From positions 1 to 50,319 of the forward strand of contig NZ_JABXKF010000033.1 in NCBI RefSeq assembly GCF_017115165.1: DNA of 50,319 bases, given 5' to 3'. Origin of the DNA: Nostoc sp. LPT (GTDB lineage: Bacteria > Cyanobacteriota > Cyanobacteriia > Cyanobacteriales > Nostocaceae). The stretch's first letter is position 1, and each line of letters opens with the position of its first letter. Below the pieces are notes generated by a model, which ran no database searches, was not told the DNA's origin, and saw only the letters and a program-made list of their open reading frames with translations. A program made the position numbers and the translations under genes. Shown piece after piece: positions 17,675 to 26,623 of this stretch.

Positions 17675-18742
17675 GTGAGTAGTGAGGGAAGAGGTGGCGG
17701 TAAATTTCTGCGGCCGGATATTATCCTGGCATTTATGGCAGCTGTGGCCCTTCCAGTGATTACCTGGGAAGGGTTTTATATTCATCAAGCTGATGCTGCC
17801 ATTGAAGTAACACCAAACTTCCCAGCTAATACCAACTTTGCTAATGCTCAATTGCTCTACACACTCATAGGACATAATGGAACCATTAAATCCCTCGCTT
17901 TCACTCCAGATAGCAGAATTCTTGTGAGTGGAGGTGCAGAAAACGAAGGTGTCATTCGCCTGTGGAATTTAGCAAAGGGCAAAAAGTTGGCGACTATTAA
18001 CAAAGCACACAAAGCTGCTGTAGAATCTTTAGTGATTTCACCAGATGGGCAAACCCTTGCTAGCTGTAGCGATGACGATACGATTAACCTTTGGAGCCTA
18101 AAAAATTTAAAATTTAGCCGGTCTTTTGTCGGACATACCAGTAATGTATTATCTTTAGCGGTGTCTCCTGATAGTAAAGTTCTTGTCAGTGGAGCTTTAG
18201 ATGGGATTCGTCTCTGGGATTTGCTACAGCAGCGTCCTCTAGGGACTATAGTGCGCTTTGATAATTCGATTTATACTCTAGCTATTAGTCGTGATGGACA
18301 GACGTTGGCTAGTGGTGATAATAAGGGTGTAATCAAGCTGTGGAATTTGAGTACTGGTAAATTAATCAGTGAATTGGTAGCTCATTCTAGTGCTGTTAGC
18401 GGTGTGATATTTACACAAGATGGACAAACATTAGTTAGTGCTAGCCACGATCGCACCATAAAATTGTGGAATATTAATACTGGAGAATTAGTCCGCACTC
18501 TTACAGGACATAATAACTGGGTAAATGCGATCGCTCTTAATCCCGATGGACAAACCCTTGCTAGTGCCGGTAGGGATGGAATTAAATTGTGGGATTTAAC
18601 TACAGGCGAGTTAATAAATACACTGAATGGACATACAGACTGGGTAAGTGCGATCGCTTTTAGTCCAAATGGTAAAATTCTTGCCAGTGGTGGATTCGAT
18701 CGACAAATCAAGATTTGGGGCATTCCAACAAAACGTAATTAA
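17675..18742 (+). CDS. WD40-repeat protein with N-terminal membrane anchor or signal
   Basis: A 355-residue protein that starts with GTG, chosen because GAGG lies seven bases upstream. Residues about 14-38 are hydrophobic (DIILAFMAAVALPVITWEGF), ending near an ADAA site, so the protein is probably exported or anchored. Seven WD40 repeats follow (first GH at about 66), each ending in LW/IW plus N/D/S-L/I, for example LTGHNNWVNAIALNPDG and LNGHTDWVSAIAFSPNG. Seven repeats make exactly one beta-propeller with no kinase or other catalytic domain, suggesting a scaffold role. Repeat 4 lacks the GH dipeptide. Confidence 0.85.
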   Translation: MSSEGRGGGKFLRPDIILAFMAAVALPVITWEGFYIHQADAAIEVTPNFPANTNFANAQLLYTLIGHNGTIKSLAFTPDSRILVSGGAENEGVIRLWNLAKGKKLATINKAHKAAVESLVISPDGQTLASCSDDDTINLWSLKNLKFSRSFVGHTSNVLSLAVSPDSKVLVSGALDGIRLWDLLQQRPLGTIVRFDNSIYTLAISRDGQTLASGDNKGVIKLWNLSTGKLISELVAHSSAVSGVIFTQDGQTLVSASHDRTIKLWNINTGELVRTLTGHNNWVNAIALNPDGQTLASAGRDGIKLWDLTTGELINTLNGHTDWVSAIAFSPNGKILASGGFDRQIKIWGIPTKRN

Positions 18743-19403
18743 TAGCGATTGGACAAAATAATCGTCAAAGAGTAGACTATATCCCCGACTTCTGAAAAGA
18801 AATTGGGGATATCATTTTGACGCTCCTTTCAAGGCTGAGTGACTCGTCATAGCTCAACTTTTCACGTCATCTAGAAAGTCAGGCTATCGCTAACGCCGAA
18901 AGATTCCCCCAATTATCTCCTGTATCTGCTAAACTTTGGTTTTGCCTTTTTAGAGTTTTTGTAGTAAAAAATCAACCAAAGCTCAGATGAAATTTTGCTA
19001 TAACTAGTCAAAATCAATAATGGTAGAAACCAACAGCGATCCCCAAATCTTGAAGAACTGTGAATACTTGATGAAAATACAGCCAACTAATATCTTATCC
19101 AGCAAATTCCTGTAAGTATAAACATAGGTAATTTAAAATCATCTGTGCAGTTACTTGCCCTCTAAATCGGAACAATTTCTGAACTTAGACAATCTTAGAA
19201 ATGGTCATCGTCAGTAAATGCACTCAATTAAAAGTCACGAACTCGTGTGAAGCCAAGGTTTGTAGCGCTTAACCGCTATTTTGAAGGTAGGATAACTTGC
19301 TACTTAAATAATGTTTAATTTTCCCGAACTGCTTTTGATCCCCATTTCGATAGAATGACTAGGCAGAACCCTAAAACTAAAAACCGCTTTTGACTGCGAG
19401 CTC
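18743..19403. other. gene-free region between WD40 and permease genes
   Basis: About 660 bp. Apart from the terminator at 18779 I see no gene or RNA that I can support. The promoter of the permease gene must be in its right half. Confidence 0.5.
18779..18818 (+). terminator. intrinsic terminator after the WD40 gene
   Basis: ATATCCCC (18779-18786) pairs with GGGGATAT (18805-18812); inner bases TTCT and AGAA extend the stem. A TCATTTTG stretch follows. It lies 37 bp beyond the stop codon. Confidence 0.7.
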
Positions 19404-20456
19404 ATGAATCAATTGAACAATGGTTTTACGCTATTTTTAAGTCTGCTAGTCGAGGCGATGCCTTTTTTACTTCTTGGGGTTTTATTCTCCAGTTTGCTGC
19501 TGTTTTTTGTTGATGAGCGCAAACTAGTAGAAAAAATGCCCAAAAATCCGCTGTTGGGTGCTTTAGTTGGCAGCGCGATCGGCTTTTTGTTTCCGGTGTG
19601 TGAGTGCGGGAATGTACCGGTAGCGCGGCGATTCCTGATTCAAGGAGTACCCACACCAGTCGCAATTGGTTTTTTGCTAGCAGCACCAACAATTAACCCA
19701 ATTGTAATTTGGTCAACTTGGACAGCATTTCGAGATCAGCCAGAAATAGTAGTCTTACGAGTCGTATTTTCCCTAACAATTGCCACAATTATCGGGTTTG
19801 TTTTCAGTTTTCAAAAGGACTTAAATCCCATAATCCAACCTGCGATCGCTCGTTATATGAAGTTTAATCCACCCGCGCAGCCTGAAACCAAACGCCGTGG
19901 TAAGGGTTACCAAGCACAGGAGGAAGCACTGACACCGAATATCTTGCAATCTGGGACTTATATCTTAGGAGGAAAAGCAGGTATACCTCTACGGATAGAT
20001 GCTAATTTCGTACCACCTACCTCAGTCTCTACTTCTAATAAACCGCTGGTAGCGAAACTGCGCCTAGTTGTGGATAATAGCATCCAAGAATTCCGAGAAC
20101 TCGGCGGAGTCATGGTTGTTGGAAGTGCGATCGCTGCTGCGATTCAAGTCCTAGCTCCCCGTGAATTAATTCTCAGTTTGGGTGCTGGGCCCATTACCTC
20201 AATTGTTGTCATGCTGATATTAGCAGTAGTAGTGTCTATTTGTTCTACAGTTGATTCTTTCTTTGCCCTATCTTTTGCCTCAACCTTTAGCAGCGGTTCA
20301 TTGTTAGCATTTCTAGTGTTTGGGCCAATGATTGACATCAAAGGCATTGGTTTGATGTTATCCATTTTTAAACCCAAAACAGTTTTTTACTTATTTGCTT
20401 TAGCAGCACAATTAACATTTGTGTTCACCCTTTTCTTGAACTTGCACGTCTTTTAA
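19404..20456 (+). CDS. UPF0718/DUF318 family permease
   Basis: A 350-residue integral membrane protein of the PF03773 family (YraQ/YcgR/ArsP-like). The conserved membrane motif PVCECGNVPVARR holds the paired Cys residues, and a second conserved motif is CSTVDSFFALSF. It has about eight membrane helices in two halves separated by a cytoplasmic loop (about residues 145-225). The next gene encodes the TIGR03943 protein that usually accompanies this permease (the YcgR/YcgQ pair in Bacillus). Some members export organoarsenicals; the substrate here is unknown and no ars gene is nearby. Confidence 0.88.
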   Translation: MNQLNNGFTLFLSLLVEAMPFLLLGVLFSSLLLFFVDERKLVEKMPKNPLLGALVGSAIGFLFPVCECGNVPVARRFLIQGVPTPVAIGFLLAAPTINPIVIWSTWTAFRDQPEIVVLRVVFSLTIATIIGFVFSFQKDLNPIIQPAIARYMKFNPPAQPETKRRGKGYQAQEEALTPNILQSGTYILGGKAGIPLRIDANFVPPTSVSTSNKPLVAKLRLVVDNSIQEFRELGGVMVVGSAIAAAIQVLAPRELILSLGAGPITSIVVMLILAVVVSICSTVDSFFALSFASTFSSGSLLAFLVFGPMIDIKGIGLMLSIFKPKTVFYLFALAAQLTFVFTLFLNLHVF

Positions 20457-20547
20457 AAAATTATTAGTCATTAGTCATTAGTCCTTTGTCCTTTGTTAAT
20501 GATTAATGACCAATGACTAATGACCAATGACCAATGACTAATGACTA
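20457..20547. repeat. heptamer STRR covering the gene gap and next start codon
   Basis: ATTAGTC units face TAATGAC/CAATGAC units across a short centre. The last units run into the start codon of the TIGR03943 gene: its ATGACTAA is itself a repeat unit. The repeats therefore replace any normal ribosome-binding site. Confidence 0.85.
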
Positions 20548-21314
20548 ACAAAAATCCCAAATCTAAAATTCCAAATCTATTACTCCCTTGGCTGGATGCT
20601 TTAGCAGTTACAGTTTGGGGCACTTTGATGTTGAGATATTGGCTAACTAATAAGCTGAACCTGTTGATTCATCCAAATTACATTTGGTTCGTGGTCGTGA
20701 CAGGTATCAGCTTGATTATTATTGGTTTCTTCAAGATGCAGGAACTTTGGCAACGTCGTCGCCGTGATATTACACCAAACACCCCGCATATTAGTTTATT
20801 TCCCCCAGGTTGGGGCAGTGCTTTGTTGTTGACTACAGCGATTTTAGGTTTTATGATTACACCGCAAGTTTTTGCTAGTGACAAAGCACTGCAAAGGGGG
20901 GTAACAACTGATTTATTGGGAAGTACGCGTGTCAAACCCCAAGCCTTTCGCGCTACTGTTCGTCCAGAGGAGCGATCGCTTGTAGACTGGGTACGCACCG
21001 TCAATGTCTATCCAGAACCCGATACATATACGGGGCAAAAAGTCAAGGTACAGGGATTTGTCATTCACCCGCCAGATATAGGAAAAGAATATTTGTTTTT
21101 AGCACGATTTGTCTTAACTTGCTGTGCAGCAGATGCTTACCCTGTGGGATTGCCCGTCAAACTACAAAATAATCAAGAGCCTTACTCTGCTGATACCTGG
21201 CTGGAAGTCGAAGGACAAATGGCGACAGAAAATTTGGCAGGTAAACGCCAACTTACCATTGCCGCTACCTCTCTCAAAAAGATTCCTCAACCCCAAAATC
21301 CTTATAGTTATTAG
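20541..21314 (+). CDS. TIGR03943 family protein (YcgQ/DUF1980-like permease partner)
   Basis: A 257-residue protein with two N-terminal membrane helices (about residues 18-32 and 43-63), a third at about 85-105 (GSALLLTTAILGFMITPQVF), and an extracytoplasmic C-terminal domain (GQKVKVQGFVIHPPD, FVLTCCAADAYPVGLPV) with the conserved CC-A-DA motif, a likely metal or ligand site. This family is nearly always beside an UPF0718 permease, as here. The start codon lies within heptamer repeats, so ribosome binding must rely on unusual sequence or coupling. Confidence 0.85.
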   Translation: MTNKNPKSKIPNLLLPWLDALAVTVWGTLMLRYWLTNKLNLLIHPNYIWFVVVTGISLIIIGFFKMQELWQRRRRDITPNTPHISLFPPGWGSALLLTTAILGFMITPQVFASDKALQRGVTTDLLGSTRVKPQAFRATVRPEERSLVDWVRTVNVYPEPDTYTGQKVKVQGFVIHPPDIGKEYLFLARFVLTCCAADAYPVGLPVKLQNNQEPYSADTWLEVEGQMATENLAGKRQLTIAATSLKKIPQPQNPYSY

Positions 21315-21367
21315 TTAATTTGTTGATGACAAATGACAAATGACAAATGACAAATGACAAATGACAA
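21315..21367. repeat. ATGACAA heptamer STRR including the start codon of the next gene
   Basis: About five to six ATGACAA units end in the start codon at 21361 (ATGACAAA). No Shine-Dalgarno sequence is left in front of the gene. Every unit offers an ATG, but because the period is 7 these ATGs rotate through all three frames. Confidence 0.85.
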
Positions 21368-22860
21368 AATCTAAAGCATTTATCCAACCACTGGATCGTA
21401 TAGCGATCGCACTAATGCTACTGCTGAGTGTGCTGATTGGGTTAATCATCTTGCAAGGTGATGTGGTAACTGCTCGTGTCCGGGAATTTACTTGGCAAAA
21501 TCAACAAATTGGAGCCGAAGATAATTCCTTCACCCTCACCTTCAGCCGCCCAATGGAAGTAAAAAGCGTCGAGGATAACTTGAAAATCGAGCCACCCCTA
21601 GCAGGTAAATTCAGTTGGGCAGGGCGGCGGATGGTTTATACACTGGTGACACCAGCACCTTATGGCACAAATTACAAAGTGCAGTTACAGGGAGCTAAAG
21701 ATAAATTTGCGGAGCAAGAAGGCAAAAATCGGGTCATACAGCCCTTTACAGGTAGCTTTCGGACACGCGATCGCGTTATCCTTTACATCGGAACCGAGCA
21801 AGAAGAACAGGGACGGTTAGTTCTTTATAACTTGACTCAAGAGCAAAAAAGGGTACTTACCCCCAAAGACCTGATAGTAATCGACTTTGAGTCATTTCCT
21901 GATGGGGAGAAAATTTTATTTTCTGCTCGCGCCGCAAACAATCAAGACTTACTTTCAGCCCAACTGTATACAGTGACAACAGGCGTTTCTGCTAAATCTG
22001 GACAAAAAGCAGAACCAGAAGGCAAAGTTGACCTGACTTTAGATAGTAAAGATTATCAAAACCTGAAATTTGACTTATCACCTGATGGGCAAACTATTGT
22101 CATCCAGCGGGGAAATAAAACTAATCCTGGCGACTTTGGACTATGGTTTATGCCAGCAACCAGTGATGGTTCAGCAGAAAAACCCACTCCCAAACGTCTA
22201 AAAAGCCAGCCGGGAGGAGACTTTATGGTGACACCAGATAGTAAAGCCGTAGCGGTTGCTCAAGGACAGGGAGCAGCGATTTTACCACTGCAAGGTGATG
22301 CCAGTAAACCTTTGGATTTTCTGCCGCAGTTTGGTTTGGTACAAGCTTTTTCCAAAGATGGCTCTCAAGCAGCGATGGTAAAGTTTAATACAGATTACAC
22401 GCGGGATTTATTTTTGGTGACAAACCAAGGTGTGCAGAAACAGCTATTAAAAACAACAGGTTCAATTCTCAGTTGCCAATTTGACATCGCCTCACCTACC
22501 CTCTACTGCTTGCTAACACAGCTAGTATCCAAAGAACAATATATAGAACAGCCCTATGTGGTGGCAATTGATTTGAAAACTGGGCAACAGAAACCACTGT
22601 TAGTATTGCCTCCCGCTCAACGAAATGTGCAAATGAGTTTATCTGCCGACGGTTTGGGCTTGTTATTTGACCAAGTAGTACCCCAGACAAACACAACAGC
22701 ATCATTACCCACAAACACTTTGAAAACCGATGATGGAGATGTTATTGCTACCAGTAGCCTGTGGTTAATGCCTCTGTTGCCCATCGCTGATGCTGCGACT
22801 GTTGAAATTAGACCAGAACAACTCCCCTTAGCCGGATTTCATCCCCGCTGGCTACCTTGA
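21361..22860 (+). CDS. membrane-anchored protein with Ig-like (Big_5) domain and beta-propeller-like region
   Basis: A 499-residue protein. Residues about 13-33 form one membrane helix or signal (IAIALMLLLSVLIGLIIL). Residues about 50-140 look like a bacterial Ig-like Big_5 domain (NSFTLTFSRPMEVKSVEDNL, TNYKVQLQGAKD). From about 150 on, repeated short blocks such as LSPDGQTIVIQRG, VTPDSKAVAVAQG, FSKDGSQAAMVKF and LSADGLGLLFDQ resemble TolB/WD40-like propeller blades. It probably acts at the outer face of the membrane. It follows the permease and TIGR03943 genes with a 46-bp gap, and may form one unit with them. Function unknown. Confidence 0.75.
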   Translation: MTKSKAFIQPLDRIAIALMLLLSVLIGLIILQGDVVTARVREFTWQNQQIGAEDNSFTLTFSRPMEVKSVEDNLKIEPPLAGKFSWAGRRMVYTLVTPAPYGTNYKVQLQGAKDKFAEQEGKNRVIQPFTGSFRTRDRVILYIGTEQEEQGRLVLYNLTQEQKRVLTPKDLIVIDFESFPDGEKILFSARAANNQDLLSAQLYTVTTGVSAKSGQKAEPEGKVDLTLDSKDYQNLKFDLSPDGQTIVIQRGNKTNPGDFGLWFMPATSDGSAEKPTPKRLKSQPGGDFMVTPDSKAVAVAQGQGAAILPLQGDASKPLDFLPQFGLVQAFSKDGSQAAMVKFNTDYTRDLFLVTNQGVQKQLLKTTGSILSCQFDIASPTLYCLLTQLVSKEQYIEQPYVVAIDLKTGQQKPLLVLPPAQRNVQMSLSADGLGLLFDQVVPQTNTTASLPTNTLKTDDGDVIATSSLWLMPLLPIADAATVEIRPEQLPLAGFHPRWLP

Positions 22861-22870
22861 AAAAGCTTAG

Positions 22871-22901
22871 ATTCCCGACTTTTTAGAGAAGTCGGGAATC
22901 T
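22871..22901. terminator. bidirectional terminator between convergent genes
   Basis: GATTCCCGACTT (22871-22882) and AAGTCGGGAATC (22890-22901) form a perfect 12-bp stem with a 7-base loop. On the plus strand CTTGTTG follows; on the minus strand it is followed by TAAGCTTTTT. The stem overlaps the last codons of the TauE/SafE gene. Confidence 0.85.
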
Positions 22902-23722
22902 TGTTGATACCAAGCTGCCAATTCCTCATTTATTGGATTTGAAACTATGAATTGATAATTTGTCCAAGCTTCCCAAAAAATATAAATTGATAGTATTCCT
23001 AAGAAAATACGAAGTACTAAACTCACAGTAGAATCTGGTAGTTTTGGCAGTGTACGAGTACTCATTTGAACGCCTAAAAGACCGCCACATCCCAAAACTA
23101 TACCTTGAACAAACAGAATATTTCCCTCTAATGTATGTCCTGTACAGGCAGCTAAAGCAGTGATGACAATCACGCCCAAACTAGTCTGAATTGCTACTTT
23201 AATTTCTTCTCCCAGTAGTAGCATTTGTAGTGGCACCATAATCGTACCACCACCTAAGCCGAATAAACCTGCTAAAATTCCTGCTGCTCCCCCAGTGCCA
23301 ATTTTAGAAAATAATGGGTTAAATACTGGGGCTGTATCCTCTTTTTCCTGGAAGGATAGTTGCTTGCGAAGCTCAATCAGATAGATATTAGCAAGTAGTA
23401 TGATGCCAAATGTAAAAAGTATTATATAAGATGGAATTTTATTGGCGAAATATACACCTATTCCAGTAGTTAGAAAAGCTGGAATTCCTAAATAAATTAC
23501 TCGTTTAAAGTCAAAGTAACCCATCCACCAATTTTGCAAACTTCCAGAAATTGAAGTAATCACAATAGCAAGGCTACTAGTAGCGATCGCCTGAACGGGA
23601 GTATAACCTAGTGTGACTAAAAGAGGAATTGTGATAATACCGCCACCTATTCCTAAAAGTCCAGCTATGACTCCAGATATTAAACCCCCACTCACTAAAA
23701 TCAACCAACTAAAATCAATCAT
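22883..23722 (-). CDS. TauE/SafE (TSUP) family sulfite/sulfonate exporter
   Basis: A 279-residue membrane protein with about eight helices in two related halves. The halves carry the family repeats SGVIAGLLGIGGGIITIPLLVTLG and AGILAGLFGLGGGTIMVPLQ (shown here only in part as GLLGIGGG and GLFGLGGG). TSUP proteins move sulfite, sulfonates or other small organic anions. It is the last gene of a minus-strand run behind a sulfite-oxidase-like gene (36-bp gap), which supports a sulfite or sulfur-compound substrate. Confidence 0.88.
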   Translation of the reverse strand: MIDFSWLILVSGGLISGVIAGLLGIGGGIITIPLLVTLGYTPVQAIATSSLAIVITSISGSLQNWWMGYFDFKRVIYLGIPAFLTTGIGVYFANKIPSYIILFTFGIILLANIYLIELRKQLSFQEKEDTAPVFNPLFSKIGTGGAAGILAGLFGLGGGTIMVPLQMLLLGEEIKVAIQTSLGVIVITALAACTGHTLEGNILFVQGIVLGCGGLLGVQMSTRTLPKLPDSTVSLVLRIFLGILSIYIFWEAWTNYQFIVSNPINEELAAWYQQDSRLL

Positions 23723-23758
23723 AAATAATTATTTTTCTACAGAACTGACTTGGTGTAA

Positions 23759-25045
23759 TTAACCTTGTACTGTCACTGGATGGCTAACAACACCTCCGTA
23801 GAGCAATCCAGAGTCATTCCACGGAACTGTACTCGGTTGTGTATTACCTAAATTGTCAGTAGCACGAGCCTGGAGAAAATATTCCCCAGGAAGTGGGTTC
23901 CATTCAATGTCCCAGCGTACCCACGCAAATGGAAAATTTGGTTCTCTCAGTCGTGCAAATTGCCAAGTTTTGCCGCCATCCAGGCTGACTTCCACACGTA
24001 CAATCTTTCCTTTCCCAGACCAAGAACGTCCACGTAGTAAGTGGCTTTTAGCAGAAAGCGTAGCTGGCCAAGCCAACTCAAAGGCGCTTTTGACATTTTG
24101 ATAGGTAATCAGCTTACCTTTATATGGTGCGATCGCTGGGTAATCTGCACCAACTAGCACCATCTGCTCCGTTACCCACTGCGTATATATCGGTGTTTCA
24201 GAAACCTCAATTCGCTCAATCCATTTAACGTTGGCGTTTCCTCCCCAACCAGGGAATAGGGCACGACATGGCTGGCCATGATCTGGAGGTAATGGTTCTC
24301 CGTTCATGGCATAGACGACGAGCGAGTTATCTGCTAATGCTTTGCTAATTGGAACTACATTGCTGAACTTGGATTTATTTGTCTCCTTTGAGTCCAGCAA
24401 ATCTACATCTGCACCCTCAACAAGTACATCTTTCGCTGTGGATTTCAGTCCAGCTCGCTCTAATAACATACCAAGTGGTACACCAGTCCACTCAGCCACA
24501 CCAATAGCCCCAAGTCTCCACCGCGTTCCAGGGAGTGGTGTGTTGTAAGCCTCTTCAAAGAAGCGCCGACCGTTAGCAGCACACTCAATCGCACAAGTGA
24601 CTGAGATCGATGGCATGGCGATGATTTCATCGTAAGTAAACTCGCAAGGTGCAGAAACACCAGTTCCATGAATTTGCAAACGCCATTTAGATGGGTCAAA
24701 GGTCGGAGGTGTACTGCGGTTGTGAACATAAAACCAATCATTTGGTACTAAGTAGCCACGCCCATACATCGCTTCCCAGTTCATCTCTAATGTGCCCTTG
24801 CTATGAGAGATATATCCTGGTGGCAATGGCTTAATTATTTTGCTGGCTTTAGTTTTAATGGCTGTCTGACTGTGAGCAGGCGAAGGTTTAGCTAATCCCC
24901 CGATGGCTGTGGCGCCAACCATAGTAGCTAGTATTTTCAGAAAGCGCTGGCGCGAAATACCCGCATTTGTACTTTTTTGCCAGATGCACTGTTCAACCCG
25001 TGCCTGTAAATAATCCTCTTGGTCAAAGAGGTTTTCATCGCTCAA
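23759..25045 (-). CDS. sulfite oxidase-like molybdopterin enzyme, exported
   Basis: A 428-residue protein of the sulfite oxidase family. Residues 31-37 SRQRFLK followed by a hydrophobic stretch (ILATMVGATAIGGLA) and an AHS cleavage-like site form a Tat-type signal in which the second Arg is Gln. The molybdopterin domain follows (about 95-290), with the Mo-ligand Cys at 155 in IECAANGRR and HGQPCRALFPGWGG. The C-terminal Mo-co dimerisation domain (about 300-428) shows VRVEVSLDGGKTWQFA and ARATDNLGNTQP. No haem domain is present. It starts with TTG, chosen because AAGGGGG lies about seven bases upstream. It sits between a PLP enzyme and a TauE/SafE exporter, suggesting oxidation of sulfite to sulfate. 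Confidence 0.88.
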   Translation of the reverse strand: MSDENLFDQEDYLQARVEQCIWQKSTNAGISRQRFLKILATMVGATAIGGLAKPSPAHSQTAIKTKASKIIKPLPPGYISHSKGTLEMNWEAMYGRGYLVPNDWFYVHNRSTPPTFDPSKWRLQIHGTGVSAPCEFTYDEIIAMPSISVTCAIECAANGRRFFEEAYNTPLPGTRWRLGAIGVAEWTGVPLGMLLERAGLKSTAKDVLVEGADVDLLDSKETNKSKFSNVVPISKALADNSLVVYAMNGEPLPPDHGQPCRALFPGWGGNANVKWIERIEVSETPIYTQWVTEQMVLVGADYPAIAPYKGKLITYQNVKSAFELAWPATLSAKSHLLRGRSWSGKGKIVRVEVSLDGGKTWQFARLREPNFPFAWVRWDIEWNPLPGEYFLQARATDNLGNTQPSTVPWNDSGLLYGGVVSHPVTVQG

Positions 25046-25168
25046 GCTATTACCCCCTTTTAATTCGTAATTTAAGGCACATAGATGAGGGAGTCGGAGC
25101 AGCCAGAAAATTTCTTTCCTCTGCTCCCTGCCCCCTGCTCCTCTGCCTCTTCCCTATGCTCTGAAAAA

Positions 25169-26623
25169 CTAGCTGTTTATCGCTGTCCAAACACCAGTTA
25201 TCGGATCTTGTGTGTAGTTAGGCAAATAGTGAGACAATCCGTTTTTAGCTATTTGAGCGATCGCATCTATAAAGCGATCGCAATCTTCTAATGTATTATA
25301 TACAGCAAAGCTAGCTCGGATAATACTAGGAATATTACGCGTAATTCCTCTGTCTACTTCCCGAGCAATCTCGCAGTCTTGCTCGTCTGAAATATTCTTG
25401 AGTTTGCGAATGTATTCATAAGTGCAGAAAGCCCTAGCCCGAACGCCAATGCCATATTCTTGTGCTAAAATTTCTGCTACTAAGCGTCCGTCAAATCCAT
25501 CAATATCAAAGGGAATAACATGGGCTAAATTATCTCCGGGAATATGTATTTTGACATCAGGAATCAGCCCAAGCCGTATATATGTAAATTCAACTAGAGA
25601 GTGTTCATATTGAGCAATGCGATCGCGCCCTACTGCTTCGATAATTTCAATCGCCTTAGCAATGGCGATCGCACCCATTGCGTTTGGTGTTCCAGGATCG
25701 TGCGCCCGTTCTGTATAAAAACGCTTGATCTCCAGGTTTCTAGTGATATAAGGCAGGTTCCTACCCCCAATTTGATAAGGGTAGGAGCTATCAAAAAATT
25801 CCTTTGGCCCCAGCAAAACCCCAGTTCCATAAGGGGCATACATCTTGTGTCCAGAGAAAGCCACAAAATCTAAATGACATGGATCGTCATCAGCACGCAT
25901 ATCAACTCGTTCATGCTGAATTAACTGACACACGTCGGCAAATATCTTCGCACCATACCGATGTGCTAAAGCTGCAATTTCGTAAATCGGAGGTCTGTAA
26001 CCTGTAATTGTCGAAGCACCTGTAATAGTTACTAACTTAATTTGCTCGGCTTCGGGGAGATTTTGGTGTGCCTTGAAGATATCTTCAATTTCTATAACGC
26101 TTACACTTCCATCCGGCTGCGTTCTGTACTGCACGACTTCATCTCTAGTAACCCAAGGTAGCAGGTTAGATGAATGCTCGATATCAGAAACTAAGATTTT
26201 CCCAGGTTTTTTTGCCCAAAGTGTGGCAGCTCCATTAATTGCTTCTGTTGTATTCTTCGCATAGATTACATAGTTGTCTGAAGATGACCCTACAAAGTCG
26301 CGAATGATGTTTCGACTGGCGTCATATTCTCGTGTAGTGATGATGGATTTTTGCCCAGAACCTCGATGTACGCTGCCATAGGTGTCAAGCATTTCGTCCA
26401 CGTACTGCTTGAGAGTTGCAAAGGGTGTAGTTGTAGCTCCATTATCCAAGTTCACGTAGTTGACATAGTTTTCGTTAAGAGTTTTCACCTTGAAAGATAG
26501 AGACTCATCTGTAAATAACGGTCTAATTTCTTTGTCCCAAAAGCTGTCACAATTTTCTACAAACAGCGGTAATTTAGCAGTCTTTTGCTTGATATTTGCG
26601 CCCATTGCAAGTACATCAGTCAT
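25169..26623 (-). CDS. class V PLP-dependent enzyme, cysteine desulfurase/desulfinase-like
   Basis: 484 residues from the ATG at 26623, which is preceded by AGGGG at eight bases; a GTG three codons upstream is an alternative. It is a fold-type I aminotransferase class V protein: NLDNGATTTPF near residue 58, the PLP-phosphate and ring contacts NTTEAIN, DVCQLIQHE and DIEHSS, and the Schiff-base Lys at 260 in SGHKMYAPYGTG. A Cys at 400 (RARAFC) is near where group II desulfurases place the persulfide Cys. It is larger than SufS (about 410) because of N- and C-terminal additions. A 124-bp gap separates it from the sulfite oxidase gene. The reaction could be desulfurase, cysteine-sulfinate desulfinase or another class V activity; only the family is firm. 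Confidence 0.8.
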   Translation of the reverse strand: MTDVLAMGANIKQKTAKLPLFVENCDSFWDKEIRPLFTDESLSFKVKTLNENYVNYVNLDNGATTTPFATLKQYVDEMLDTYGSVHRGSGQKSIITTREYDASRNIIRDFVGSSSDNYVIYAKNTTEAINGAATLWAKKPGKILVSDIEHSSNLLPWVTRDEVVQYRTQPDGSVSVIEIEDIFKAHQNLPEAEQIKLVTITGASTITGYRPPIYEIAALAHRYGAKIFADVCQLIQHERVDMRADDDPCHLDFVAFSGHKMYAPYGTGVLLGPKEFFDSSYPYQIGGRNLPYITRNLEIKRFYTERAHDPGTPNAMGAIAIAKAIEIIEAVGRDRIAQYEHSLVEFTYIRLGLIPDVKIHIPGDNLAHVIPFDIDGFDGRLVAEILAQEYGIGVRARAFCTYEYIRKLKNISDEQDCEIAREVDRGITRNIPSIIRASFAVYNTLEDCDRFIDAIAQIAKNGLSHYLPNYTQDPITGVWTAINS

